Part shown: piece by piece, positions 45,508-56,769 of the stretch | Layout of the letters: each line of letters opens with the position of its first letter | Position numbering within the stretch: position 1 is the stretch's first letter | Origin: Bufo bufo | Taxonomy: Eukaryota > Chordata > Amphibia > Anura > Bufonidae | Length of the DNA: 64,000 nucleotides | NCBI RefSeq assembly: GCF_905171765.1 | Contig: NC_053392.1 | Span: 39,507,114-39,571,113 of the forward strand | Direction of reading: 5' to 3' | Program-made: the position numbers and the translations under genes | Notes under the pieces: model-generated | What the model was told of the DNA's origin: nothing | Database searches by the model: none | The model's input: the letters and a program-made list of their open reading frames with translations, nothing else

Positions 45508-45899
45508 TTCACTAACTTCTTTTTTAACAAATCTTTATTTAAAATTTTCTTCAATTTACAAGGCAGAAAAAGGTGCATTACATATTTGAGAAATATTAAC
45601 AAACATGAACAATACATCCTTGGTCAGTGTATATCATATAAAATATTTAAAGGTGTAAGACAATACGACTCGTATGGTAGGCATAAGATGGCATAGAAAT
45701 TATAGCACGCATACAATCATGATAGCAGAACAATGCATAGGAAGACATACTGATGAGCATATGATTTTGGTGTACACATGATGTCTATAGGAATGGAAGG
45801 TCAGGGGCAAAGAACTCCACCTCCATCACACCACCCACAAGTCAGATCGCCATCCTTCTGATGGTAGGAAGCACAATACACAAAAAAATTTAATAAACA

Positions 45900-48293
45900 C
45901 TAGTCACTACTGATAGGATCAGATGCCACTCCCAGTGCCCATGCATTTTGATTTTTAGCCTGCCATTGCAGCCATGGAGCCCATATTTTCAGGTGTTTTT
46001 CGTGTGATAGAGATTCCCAGCTGGACAGCTCTTCTAGTAATTGAATCTCCTGAACTTTGTTCACCCATTCCATATTTGTTGGAATTTTATTGGTAAGCCA
46101 ATGGACTGGAACCAGAAGTTTTGCTGCAGCTACTAGGGATGATAATAGAGAGTGTTTGGTAAGAATGAGTTTATCATTAGGGAGATTTACCAGGACCACT
46201 AAAGGGGTCAGTGAGGAAGAGGAAGGGATGATTTCCAATATGTTCCTTGAAATCATCTCCCAATATGGTTTTATTGAGGGGCTGGTCCACCAGATGTGCA
46301 ATAATGTGCCACTAGAACTTTTACATCTCCAGCATTGTTCCGTATGCAAGGGGTCCATGGCATGCAATTTAGCTGGCGTATTGTACCACCTGGTTACCAA
46401 TTTGAATGCATTTTCTTGGATCCTGATGCACCGAGAATATCCATGTGAATGACACAGAATCCTGTCTACCATTCTCTCATCAAATGTAGTATTAAGGTCT
46501 TTTTCCCAATGGGAAATAAACCAAGGTTTTCCATGGCCTTCCTCCTCTAGTAACTTATTATATACCCTAGATATAGCTCCTTTCTTGTTTCCCTGGCTAA
46601 GCAGACAAGTGTCATACCATGTAGGGTCTAGTTTACTAGGGGTACATGCCAAATATAGAGTGCATACCTTTTGGAACTGTGAATATTGAGTGGACGACCA
46701 AGGAATATGAGGAAAGCTCCTTGATAAACTTTGAGCAGAGGGGATTGCCCTTTCTTTCAATATATCCCCAATTGCTACACTACCCATTGCCTTCCATAAA
46801 CCCAAATCATCCTGAAATCCCTGAGTAACCAAATACGGAATGTAGCAAATGGGAGTGTATGGAGACATGCATGGGGGGCTACGCAGGAGTGGCGATATCT
46901 TTGACCAAGTGACCATAACCCCTTGTAGAGGATCTAGTCCCCCTTTACCTATGGTACGGTTCATTGCTAGTTTCGGGTCCCATAATGCTGCCATTCCTCT
47001 AGGGCCTAGTATATTCCTAGCTATCCTGCATCCGAGCTTTGTATTCATAGGACTGCAAATTTCAGAATGCAGCCTAAGTTGTACAGCTCTATAATATGCT
47101 GCAACATCAGGAAGACCAAATCCTCCCTTACATATGGGTTTGGTGAGAATCTTATATGCTAACCTGGGCCTACAACCTCCCCACACAAAAGAAGAGAAAA
47201 GACTCCGGACTCTTGCTAGGAAGGACTGAGGAAGGGGTATGGGCAAGGTCTGGAGTGTGTATAATATTCTAGGAAGTACATAGGTCTTCAGTAAATTTTT
47301 TCTCCCCAACCAGGATAAGAAGGGAATTTTTATATCAGCTAGTTGTTGTTTTATACTATCGAATAATGACGTGTAGTTTTGGTGGAATAATAAGTTAGGG
47401 TCTTTAGTTATGTTAATACCCAGGTACTTTATATGGGAGTTGTTCCATTCAAACGGGAAATCCCTCTCCAGTTTCGTGATAGATGAGTGAGAAATGTTAA
47501 TACCCATTGCCGTACACTTAGAAAGGTTTATCTTGAAATTGGAAAGGGCTCCATACACTTCTAACTGTCGTAGGAGGGATGGGAATGCCTTTTCAGGGTT
47601 GGACAGAAATATAAGCATATCGTCTGCAAACGCGGCGATAGTATGTAAGTCCTTGCCTATTGTGAGCCCCTGAATCTCAGGATCTTGCCTCAGAGATTGT
47701 ATAAAAGTCTCTAAACACAGGATGAATAAGGTGGGCGAAAGCGGGCATCCCTGGCGTGTCCCGTTTAAGATTTTAAATGGTGGTGACAAGATGCCGTTCA
47801 CCTGTACTTTTGCGGAGGGGTTAGAATACAGGGACAGCACCGCCCCCACAAATTGGGGGGGGAGGCCAAACTTATGCATAGTGGCTTCCATATAATCCCA
47901 AGCCACTCTATCAAACGCCTTTTCGGCATCAGTGCTGAGGAACACAAGCTTCTTCCCCTGTTTTAAAGCGAATTGTTGAGCTTGAAGCACTCTAAAAGTG
48001 CTGTCCCTGCATTCCCTGCCCCCCACAAAGCCTGATTGTTCGGGGGATACAATCCCTGGGAGTAGGGGTGATAGCCTATTGGCCAATACTTTGGCCCATA
48101 GCTTGATATCTGCATTTAGCAGAGAGATTGGCCTATAGCTAGAGGGGATCTCGACATCTTTACCTGGTTTAGGCAATACAATTATATGTGCTTCTAGAGC
48201 TTGATTGGCTATGTGGGAACCACTTAAAAGGGCGTTGAAAAAATTTACTAGTTGTGGGCCTAGATCCGGGAAAAACTTTTTATAATAGGCCAC
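45900..48293 (-). CDS. L1 ORF2, C-terminal part: reverse transcriptase and Cys-rich domain
   Basis: 797 codons from an internal ATG; the true start is upstream through the frame change near 48350. RT motifs: SSYRPISLLNADIKLWAKVL, motif A VFLSTDAEKAFDRVAW (about residues 117-132), motif B GTRQGCPLSPTLF, and the catalytic FADDMLIF (222-229). The thumb and a long C-terminal region follow, with CWRCKSSSGTLLHIWW as the zinc-type motif. The RT domain is intact. The clade is L1/Tx1-like from its overall organisation. Confidence 0.92.
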   Translation of the reverse strand: MAYYKKFFPDLGPQLVNFFNALLSGSHIANQALEAHIIVLPKPGKDVEIPSSYRPISLLNADIKLWAKVLANRLSPLLPGIVSPEQSGFVGGRECRDSTFRVLQAQQFALKQGKKLVFLSTDAEKAFDRVAWDYMEATMHKFGLPPQFVGAVLSLYSNPSAKVQVNGILSPPFKILNGTRQGCPLSPTLFILCLETFIQSLRQDPEIQGLTIGKDLHTIAAFADDMLIFLSNPEKAFPSLLRQLEVYGALSNFKINLSKCTAMGINISHSSITKLERDFPFEWNNSHIKYLGINITKDPNLLFHQNYTSLFDSIKQQLADIKIPFLSWLGRKNLLKTYVLPRILYTLQTLPIPLPQSFLARVRSLFSSFVWGGCRPRLAYKILTKPICKGGFGLPDVAAYYRAVQLRLHSEICSPMNTKLGCRIARNILGPRGMAALWDPKLAMNRTIGKGGLDPLQGVMVTWSKISPLLRSPPCMSPYTPICYIPYLVTQGFQDDLGLWKAMGSVAIGDILKERAIPSAQSLSRSFPHIPWSSTQYSQFQKVCTLYLACTPSKLDPTWYDTCLLSQGNKKGAISRVYNKLLEEEGHGKPWFISHWEKDLNTTFDERMVDRILCHSHGYSRCIRIQENAFKLVTRWYNTPAKLHAMDPLHTEQCWRCKSSSGTLLHIWWTSPSIKPYWEMISRNILEIIPSSSSLTPLVVLVNLPNDKLILTKHSLLSSLVAAAKLLVPVHWLTNKIPTNMEWVNKVQEIQLLEELSSWESLSHEKHLKIWAPWLQWQAKNQNAWALGVASDPISSD

Positions 48294-48318
48294 TGTGAAC
48301 CCATCAGGGTCTGGGCTC

Positions 48319-49752
48319 TTACCTGATGGAGTTGAGTTCAGGACTTTTTTTTACTTCTGCTAATGAAATGGGGGCCAATAGTGATAATTTGGAGGCGTCA
48401 TCCAGGGTGGGGAGGTTTAATGTCTCCAGGAATTGCTCAATCTCCCTTTTGCGGTCTATCCGTACCTCCTCCTGTTCCTCCCCTCTAAGGTTGTATAGAT
48501 TATGGTAGTAATCTCTAAAGATCTTTGATATATCTCTTGAATCAGTCTTAACCAATCCTGCTTGTGACTTCATACGTTTAATGAAAACCTGGTCTTCTCG
48601 TTTTTTAATAAGTGCAGTCATTATTTTCCCGCCCCTGTTTCCATGGACGTAATGCTTGTGTTTCACTTTTAGATAGGCTTTAGACGCCTTAATGTTTAAC
48701 AGCTCCTGCAGTTCACGTCTCACTATCTTCAACTCCTCTAGATCTCTAAGCGCACCAGAACGTTTGTGGGATGATTCTAGGCTAGCAATATGAGATAAGA
48801 GGTCTGACATTTTACGCTTTCTTAGTTTGCTAATATGGGACCCCAATGCAATAAATTCTCCCCTAATCACCGCCTTATGTGCCTCCCATATTATTGCCTG
48901 GGATATATCGGGCGTTGTGTTGGCAGAAAAGTATGACCGCAACTTCTGTGATATGGAGTCAACCCTAGACTGCGAATCCAAAAGGGTGTGATTTAGCCTC
49001 CATGTCCACTCCCTATTACACAATTCTGGTAAATTTATGGCAAGGGAGACCGGCGCATGGTCAGAGACCGTGATGTTGTGGAGAGTGGAGGACTTAATAG
49101 CCGGCAGGTATTTATCCTGCACAAACATGTAGTCCAACCTCTGGTATGATTTGTGAGGATTGGAATAGAATGTGTAATCACGTATGTCACCATGCGCCGA
49201 CCTCCAAACATCACTAAGGTGCAAAGATCTTAGACGTGACTGAACTGTTTTGAGAGCTCGGAATGAAACGGCAGATTTCTGGGCAGAGGAGTCAAGTAAA
49301 GGGTTCAGGGTTAGATTAAGATCACCACCGACTAACAATAGACCCGCAGCATATGGACCAATTTTGTCCAGCACTTCTGTCATCCAGCCAACCGTCTTCA
49401 CGTTTGGAGCATAGAGATTACATATTGTGACAGTTAAGTGTCCTATCTCTCCCTTCAATAATAGGTATCTCCCCTCCGGGTCCTTTACTGCGGATTGGAA
49501 GGCAAAGGGTGTGCCCCGCCTAAAGCCTATACTGACTCCTCTGGCCGCAGAACTACTGGAGGTAGCATGATACCACACATTAAAAGGGCTATGTTCTAAA
49601 TTAGGAATATGCGAATGAGAAAAATGGGTCTCTTGGAGTAGTATTATATCCGCACCAATTCTCCTGAGAACCTGAAACACTCTACTACGTTTTTTAGGGC
49701 TATTACAACCATGTACGTTGAAGGTGGAAAGACATAGAGGTAATGGAGCCAT
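48319..49752 (-). CDS. L1 ORF2, N-terminal part: AP-type endonuclease
   Basis: Starts MAPLPLCLSTFNVHGCNSPK. The APE-like endonuclease that nicks the target spans about residues 1-230: IILLQETHF (catalytic Glu), NLYAPN, GGDLNLTLN, RLDYMFV and TVSDHAPV (Asp-His pair). The linker region follows (to about 477). The frame stops at 48319 just after LAEVKK because of one extra base in a run of eight A/T at about 48345-48352. The protein continues in another frame as the RT part, so together they form one ORF2 of about 1,280 codons. Whether the extra base is real or a homopolymer error cannot be told here. Confidence 0.9.
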   Translation of the reverse strand: MAPLPLCLSTFNVHGCNSPKKRSRVFQVLRRIGADIILLQETHFSHSHIPNLEHSPFNVWYHATSSSSAARGVSIGFRRGTPFAFQSAVKDPEGRYLLLKGEIGHLTVTICNLYAPNVKTVGWMTEVLDKIGPYAAGLLLVGGDLNLTLNPLLDSSAQKSAVSFRALKTVQSRLRSLHLSDVWRSAHGDIRDYTFYSNPHKSYQRLDYMFVQDKYLPAIKSSTLHNITVSDHAPVSLAINLPELCNREWTWRLNHTLLDSQSRVDSISQKLRSYFSANTTPDISQAIIWEAHKAVIRGEFIALGSHISKLRKRKMSDLLSHIASLESSHKRSGALRDLEELKIVRRELQELLNIKASKAYLKVKHKHYVHGNRGGKIMTALIKKREDQVFIKRMKSQAGLVKTDSRDISKIFRDYYHNLYNLRGEEQEEVRIDRKREIEQFLETLNLPTLDDASKLSLLAPISLAEVKKSPELNSIR

Positions 49753-49974
49753 CTCATAGAAGTGACATTTTGTATATTTAGGTCGTTTGTCTTACTAGGC
49801 CACTTGGATGTACCAAACAGGTTAAAGAACCAATTCAAACAATAACAATAACTTAAAGGTAATAGCAAAGAAGTACGGCCTTTTGGGCCGGGGGGGGTAG
49901 AATCGCACATGTGAAAACCATGTGTATCCCAACCAGCCCAGAACCCCATTTCTAAACCTTGTGCACATTAGTAT

Positions 49975-50090
49975 ATAGTTCAGTTATAATAAAGCTATAA
50001 CAAAGCTATATCCAAGCTATGATAAAGCTATAATAAAGCTACAATAAAGCTATAATAAAGCTATAATAAAGCCATAATAAAGCTATCCTT
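49975..50090. repeat. 11-12-bp tandem repeat in the L1 ORF1-ORF2 spacer
   Basis: About nine copies of aagctataataa with variants, in the roughly 610-bp gap between the L1 ORFs. Confidence 0.85.
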
Positions 50091-50364
50091 GACCAACATT
50101 TTGTTGAATAAGGAAGGCACAATACACAGCAGCCTGGCAGAGCATAGCGATAGGCCCCTTAGCCACCCAGCTGGGCATGCGCCCCTATCCAGACAAGATG
50201 CTAGTATACTAAAGAATGTCAGTGGTACTGACTACCATGGGCATTTTAATAGGCAAGGTAAGCCTAAGTAGGGTAGCCAACATCCAACAGGGACGCAGCG
50301 CCACTATGCCAACAATGCTATACTGCTATGGGAGAAAAAAGAAAGATGCATTAACAGTGAACCC

Positions 50365-51429
50365 TTAGTCCGGGACTCCTTGCGGCCTTGCTCTTTTATT
50401 CTTCCCGGATCTCTGGGGTTTTGGCTTCATCCATCCAGACGCCTGGGGGAGCGGTGGTAGATCCTCCGCGGGTAGGACAGGTAACCAGGAGGGAATCTCG
50501 ATTGGAGGCTGTTGGAGTGCCTCCCAAACAGGTGGTAAGTCCTCAGGCGATCGAACGGTGTAACAGCGATTCCCTATCGTGATTGAGATCCCAAATGGGA
50601 AGAGCCATCTGTATGGGAATTTGGACGACCGTAGTAGATCAGTGAGAGGCTTTAATACGCGCCGTTTTTGCAGTGTGGATGCAGCTAGGTCTTGGTAGAC
50701 TTGAACTTGGGCCCCTTGGAGCTTCACTTCCCCTTGTTTCCTTGCCGCCTGGAGTATTAATTCGGTATCTCTGAAGCTTAAAATACCGCAAATTATATCT
50801 CTTGGATTGTCTCGTGACGCTGGCTTCGGTTTTAATGCTCTATGCACTCTCTCCACAGTAATATGTGACGCTTGTTCTGGGCCTAGAAGCATACTAAAGA
50901 GGGAGTCCATGACCTGAAAAAGGTCTTCTTTATCCTCCGCCTCTGGAAGCCCCCTGAGCCTGATGTTCCTTCTTCTATTCCTGTTCTCCTGGTCTTTCAT
51001 TTGAAGCAGGAGTGTATTCATCGCCCTGGCATGCGAGAGCAAGGAATCCTTTACAGACGCGTTAAAGGTGAGTATGGCGTCCTGCGACTGCTCAAGCGTC
51101 TCAACGCGGTCACCTATATGGTGCACGTCCGCTTTGATCGTCTCTAGGTCCGCGGCTAAAGGGGCCAGGGCTCGCTGTAAAGCCTCCTCAAGAATCTCCC
51201 TAGTGAGACCTGACCTTTCGCCACTGTGCGATGTTCCATCATCTCCTGGAATCTGGGTGGAAGCATGGTCTCCTGTAGCCGAGCCGGGCGGTTTCAGCGC
51301 CATCTTGGAAGGCCGCGCCGGCGGCTGTGCTGCCGATTTACTCAGGAATCTATCCATCTCTAGGCTAGAGTTCGGGTCCTCTCTGCGTCCCGGAGCAGTC
51401 TGCATGCAGTCCTTCGACTGGATCTTCAT
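50365..51429 (-). CDS. L1 ORF1 protein
   Basis: 354 residues, RNA-binding chaperone of the L1 particle. A long helical, coiled-coil-like region (about residues 80-150: ILEEALQRALAPLAADLETI ... LLLQMKDQENRNRRRN) is followed by the RRM-type core starting RRRNIRLRGLPE (about 152) and a C-terminal domain with DLAASTLQKRRVLKPLTDLL. The tail is basic (KPQRSGKNKRARPQ). Its length is normal for L1 ORF1p and it is uninterrupted. The start is the first ATG after the short 5' leader. Confidence 0.9.
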   Translation of the reverse strand: MKIQSKDCMQTAPGRREDPNSSLEMDRFLSKSAAQPPARPSKMALKPPGSATGDHASTQIPGDDGTSHSGERSGLTREILEEALQRALAPLAADLETIKADVHHIGDRVETLEQSQDAILTFNASVKDSLLSHARAMNTLLLQMKDQENRNRRRNIRLRGLPEAEDKEDLFQVMDSLFSMLLGPEQASHITVERVHRALKPKPASRDNPRDIICGILSFRDTELILQAARKQGEVKLQGAQVQVYQDLAASTLQKRRVLKPLTDLLRSSKFPYRWLFPFGISITIGNRCYTVRSPEDLPPVWEALQQPPIEIPSWLPVLPAEDLPPLPQASGWMKPKPQRSGKNKRARPQGVPD

Positions 51430-51534
51430 ACCGAGGTCAGGATAGCGCTAAGAATGAGGTTTAGATGGGTGCTGGTGGCGAGAGCTCTGCTAACAAGCAG
51501 CCGCCATCTAGCTCGGTCAGGCCACGCCCCCCCC

Positions 51535-52115
51535 TTCACTAACTTCTAATGTCTGTTGCCTGTTTACGTTATTCAGGCTTACGTTCACTAACTTCTAATG
51601 TCTGTTGCCTGTTTACGTTATTCAGGCTTACGTTTGTTATCAACCAAGGTCTGTTGCCTGTTTACGTTATTCAGGCTCACGTTCATTAATTACTAATGTC
51701 TGTTGCTTGTTTGCGTTATTCAGGCTTACGTTACTAACTTCTAATGTCTGTTGCCTGTTTACGCTATTCAGGCTCACATTTACTAACTTCTCATGTCTGC
51801 TACCTGTTCACGTTATTCAGGCTTACGTTAATTGGTTACTGTTGCCTGTTTACGTTATTCAGGCTTATGTTTACTAACCACTAATGTCTGTTGCCTGTTT
51901 ACGTTATTCAGGTTTACGTTTACAAACTACTAAGGTCTGTTGCCTGTTTACGTTACTTAGGCTTGAGTTTTTTAAATTTCTAATGTCTGTGGCCTGTTTA
52001 CATTATTCAAGCTTACTTTTATTAATCCCGAATGTCCATTGACTGTTACGTTTATCCAAGCTTTCGTTTATCAAATGTCTGTTGCCTGTCACCTTCTTTA
52101 GGTTTACTTTTTATC
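51535..52115 (+). repeat. 49-bp minisatellite, part 2
   Basis: Continuation of the array at 43255-45507 after the L1. Copies become more diverged toward 52100 (tgtccattgactgttacgtt, ctgttgcctgtcaccttctt). Confidence 0.93.
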
Positions 52116-52216
52116 GCTAATGTCTGTCGCTCCCCTGCTACAAGTGTTTCAGAACTCAATTTCACCATCAATTTCACCATCCAGGGTCCAAGCAGTAAAA
52201 AATAAAATAAATTTTT

Positions 52217-53170
52217 TTGTCGCAGCTGCTTTGTCTTGTTTTAATTCTCCATGCTTTCTTTCAGGTCATGCGGGGGGGAGGAACAAGTAGGGCTATCTTC
52301 TCCAGCATTTCAGTCTCAGATCACGGTCAAAAGGCATACATCTCTTCAGCCAAGTCTCTAGTGCAAAAGTCGTGGTCTGTTAATACGGTTACAAGTTACA
52401 AAACCGCCTGGAGCATTAATAGCAAATTTGCACTCCTTCACCCACGGGAGGACATCGACAGGACCTCGTACATTATGACCTTCTTAGCTTATTGCCATAT
52501 TGGCCTTAGACTCTCTCACAACACAGTTAAATTGTATTTGGCCTAACCTCAGACTCCCTACAACCACGTTGAATCGGGTTTTGGGCAAGGTCCAGCATTT
52601 CCTCACGGTAGAAGATTCAGATAGTAGGTCGGTCTAACGTGTCAAGCGTTAAAACAATCTCAGGGGCACACAGTAGAACAACGCGCGGACCACGGCTAGC
52701 GGATAGCTGTTGTCTGGGGAACTATTCAAGGATTCTCTTCCTATCTACATGGTTCTTTGGCCCTCATTCCTGCATAGTCTAGGCAGTTAGGTTTCGGTCT
52801 CACGTTCTCCTGAGGCTAGGGCATTGCCAGTACTCGCACCAGAGCCAAAACTTTACAGGTTCAGTTGGTTTTCATGATCCATTTCTTAACGTATTCCCGG
52901 TACTCCATTCCGCTTCGGGGGCAGTATCCGCAATATTGAGCATCATGTCTCTGGCCTTGTCATCCACAAGACGGGTTGTAGGTCTCCTTCTGGCCTTGCC
53001 TCACACACCCCGAATTTTTCGCTCTAGATCCCTGACGCCTTGCAGTTGGCTTGTGGATCAGTTTGCACATGCCATTCGAGTTCTTTTTCTACCCTACTTG
53101 GCTTGGTTTTTGCCCACTTATAGGCCTACCCTCGATCATGGCTTAGGGCACACAACAGCCATTTAGTCAG
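52217..53170 (+). pseudogene. Decayed tyrosine-recombinase (Crypton/YR-type) fragment
   Basis: After a pyrimidine-rich tract ending CTTTCTTTCAG (splice-acceptor-like, to 52264) the frame encodes SLVQKSWSVNTVTSYKTAWS and FLAYCHIGLRLSHNTVKLYL, the N-terminal SAM-like DNA-binding domain of tyrosine recombinases of mobile elements. The frame breaks at 52546. Later pieces (HFLTVEDSDSRSV at about 52597, SPEARALPVLA at about 52806) appear in shifted frames, and the catalytic R-HxxR-Y set is not recognisable. It differs from the DIRS recombinase at 20846-21793. Confidence 0.55.
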
Positions 53171-53263
53171 GTTAGTTTAGACACGCCTAGCTGGGTTAGG
53201 TTTTTCCCGTTGTTTCTCTCCCCAGGGTTCTTTGGACATCTCTTGGCCGTAGCCATAACCACA

Positions 53264-53647
53264 AATATAATTATATAGAGGAGATACCCAGGTTATATCA
53301 GCATGCTCCATATCACTATATACACAAAGATGTATAACTTATACCAGCTGTACATATATAATTATATACAGCAGACGCCCAGGTTATACCAGCATGGTCC
53401 ATATCACTATATACAAGAAGATGTATAACTTATACCAGCTGTACATATATAATTATATACAGCAGACGCCCAGGTTATACCAGCATGGTCCATATCACTG
53501 TATACAAGAAGATGTATAACTTATACCAGCTGTACATATATAATTATATACAGGAGACGCCCAGGTTATACCAGCATGGTCCATATCACTATATACAAGA
53601 AGATGTATAACTTATACCAGCTGTACATATATAATTATATACAGGAG
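53264..53647 (+). repeat. 91-bp tandem repeat
   Basis: About four copies; gacgcccaggttataccagc starts at 53374, 53465 and 53556, exactly 91 bp apart. AT-rich with short palindromes (tatataattatata). Confidence 0.93.
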
Positions 53648-54084
53648 ATTTATAAATATTTCCTCGTCTTGTGAGGTCGCAGGACGGGAGGCGCTGTCCC
53701 ACGTTTACCTCGTTAGTGGGTTGTGACCTCAGTTCCCATTAATTGAAGATTTTGATTTCATGCTTTATGAGACGCTTTCTGATTTCACATTTTCAGTTCT
53801 AATGGCTGTGCTGGAGGATTATGACTACATGATCATCCTATCAGTGCAGACTCCAATACTGGCCTGGATGCTCAACGGCCGAGAAAGAGCCATCAGTGTT
53901 CTGGTAAAACAAAAGCGCCTGTACACACTGAGCAGAATGACAGTAATCATAGATATCAATTGGATCGAAAAGAATATAAATCACAGGAAAAAATAACAAA
54001 TGGAAAAGATGAGGAATTAAACCAATAAGGCATACCTTCATTAAAACCATCACATTTTAACTGTAGTGATATCTATATTATATC
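53648..54084. other. Intron sequence, single-copy-looking
   Basis: A 78-codon plus frame (53760-53996) is not recognised. No splice context suggests an exon. Confidence 0.4.
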
Positions 54085-56769
54085 AGTTATATACCTATAC
54101 TTAAGAGGCAGTATTATAGTAGGTATTTGCTTGTAAATAGGAGCAGTATTATAGTAGTTATATTCTTGTACATAGGAGCAGTATTATAGTAGTTATATTC
54201 TTGTACATAGAAGCAGTATTATAGTAGTTATATTCTTATACATAGGAGGCAGTATTATAGTAGTTATATTCTTGTACATAGGAGGCAGTATTATAGTAGT
54301 TATATTCTTGTACATAGGAGCAGTATTATAGTAGTTATATTCTTGTACATAGGAGCAGTATTATAGTAGTTATACTCTTGTACATAGTAGGAAGCATTAT
54401 AGTTGTAATATTCTTGTACATGGGAGGCAGTATTATAGCAGTTATATTCTTGTACATAGGAGCAGTATTATAGTAGTTATATTCTTGTACATAGGAGCGG
54501 TATTATAGTAGTTATATTCTTGTACATAGGAGCAGTATTATATTAGTTATATTCTTGTACATAGGAGCAGTATTATAGTAGTTATATTCTTGTACATAAG
54601 AGCAGTATTATAGTAGTTATATTCTTGTACATAGGTGCAGTATTATAGTAGTTATATTCTTGTACATAGGAGTAGTATTATAGTAGTTATATTCTTGTGC
54701 ATAGGAGCAGAATTATAGTAGTTATATTCTTGTACATAGGAGGTAGTATTATAGTAGTCATATTCTTGTACATAGGAGCAGTATTATAGTAGTTATATTC
54801 TTGTACATAGGAGTAGTATTATAGTAGTTATATTCTTGTACATTGGAGCAGTATTATAGTAGCTATATTCTTTTACATAGGAGCAGTATTATAGTAGTTA
54901 TATTCTTGTACATAGGAGCAGTATTATAGTAGTCATATTTTTGTACATAGTAGGAAGCATTATAGTAGTTATATTCTTGTACATTGGAGCAGTATTATAG
55001 TAGTTATATTCTTGTACATAGGAGCAGTATTATAGTAGTTATATTCTTGTACATTGGAGCAGTATTATAGTAGTTATATTCTTGTACATAGGAGCAGTAT
55101 TATAGTAGTTATATTATTGTACAGAGGCAGTATTATAGTAGTTATATTCTTGTACATAGGAGGCAGTATTATAGTATTCATATTCTTGTACATAGGAGCA
55201 GTATTATAGTAGTTATATTCTTGTACATAGGAGCAGTATTATAGTAGTTATATTCTTGTACATAGGAGCAGTATTATAGTAGTTATATTCTTGTACATAG
55301 GAGCAGTATTATAGTAGTTATATTCTTGTACATAGGAGCAGAATTATAGTAGTTATATTCTTGTACATAGGAGCAGTATTATAGTAGCTATATTCTTATA
55401 CATAGGAGCAGTATTATAGTAGTTATATTCTTATACATAGGAGGCAGTATTATAGTAGTTATATTATTGTACAGAGGCAGTATTATAGTAGTTATATTAT
55501 TGTACAGAGGCAGTATTATAGTAGTTATATTCTTGTACATAGGAGCAGTATTATAGTAGTTATATTCTTGTACATAAGAGGCAGTATTATAGTAGTTATA
55601 TTTTTGTACATTGGAGCAGTATTATAGTAGTCATATTTTTGTACATAGTAGGAAGCATTATAGTAGTTATATTCTTGTACATAGGAGGCAATATTATAGT
55701 AGTTATATTCTTGTACATAGGAGCAGTATTATAGTAGTTGTATTCTTGTACATAGGAGGCAGTATTATAGTAGTTATATTATTTTACAGAGGCTGCATTA
55801 TAGTAGTTATATTGTTGTACATAGGAGCAGTATTATAGTAGTTATATTGTTGTACATAGGAGCAGAATTATAGTAGTTATATTCTTGTACATAGGAGCAT
55901 TATTATAGGAGTTATATTCTTGTACATAGGAGGCAGTATTATAGTATTCATATTCTTGTACATAGGAGCAGTATTATAGTAGTTATATTCTTGTACATAG
56001 GAGGCAGTATTATAGTAGTTATATTCTTGTACATAGGAGCAGTATTATAGTAGTTATATTCTTGTACATAGGAGCAGTATTATAGTAGTTATATTCTTGA
56101 ACATAGGAGCAGTATTATAGTAGTTATATTCTTGTACATAGGAGCAGTATTATATTAGTTATATTCTTGTACATAGGAGGCAGTATTATAGTAGTTATAT
56201 TCTTGTACATAGGAGCAGTATTATAGAAGTTATATTCTTGTACATAGGAGCAGTATTATAGTAGTTATATTCTTGTACATAAGAGCAGTATTATAGTAGT
56301 TATATTCTTGTACATAGGAGCAGTATTATAGTAGTTATATTCTTGTACATAGGAGCAGTATTATAGTAGTTATATTCTTGTACATAGGAGGCAGTATTAT
56401 AGTAGTTATAGTCTTGTACATAGGAGGCAGTATTATAGTAGTTATATTCTTGTACATAGGAGCAGTATTATAGAAGTTATATTCTTGTACATAGGAGCAG
56501 TATTATAGTAGTTATATTCTTGTACATAAGAGCAGTATTATAGTAGTTATATTCTTGTACATAGGAGCAGTATTATAGTAGTTATATTCTTGCACATAGG
56601 AGCAGTATTATAGTAGTTATATTCTTGTACATAGGAGGCAGTATTATAGTAGTTATATTCTTGTACATAGGAGCAGTATTATAGTAGTTATATTCTTGTA
56701 CATAGGAGCAGTATTATAGTAGGTATATTCTTGTACATAGGAGCAGTATTATAGTAGTCATATTCTTGT
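54085..56769 (+). repeat. 35-bp minisatellite, array 2
   Basis: Same 35/36-bp unit and orientation as 23267-26295, roughly 75 copies, ending about 640 bp from the GULO exon at 57414-57599. It has more point variants (ttatactcttg, ttgtacattggag, ttattgtacagaggcag) than array 1. Confidence 0.97.

Larger units (their letters stand above)
45521..51534 (-). mobile_element. Full-length L1-type non-LTR retrotransposon
   Basis: 6.0 kb on the minus strand, the same sense as GULO. It is flanked by the 13-bp target-site duplication TTCACTAACTTCT (45508-45520, 51535-51547), itself minisatellite sequence. It has ORF1 and ORF2, a 5' leader of only about 105 bp starting in a G-run (gggggggcgtggcctgaccg), and a 3' end with AATAAAG and a very short A tail. 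It is nearly intact; the single visible lesion is a frame change in ORF2. Confidence 0.95.
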
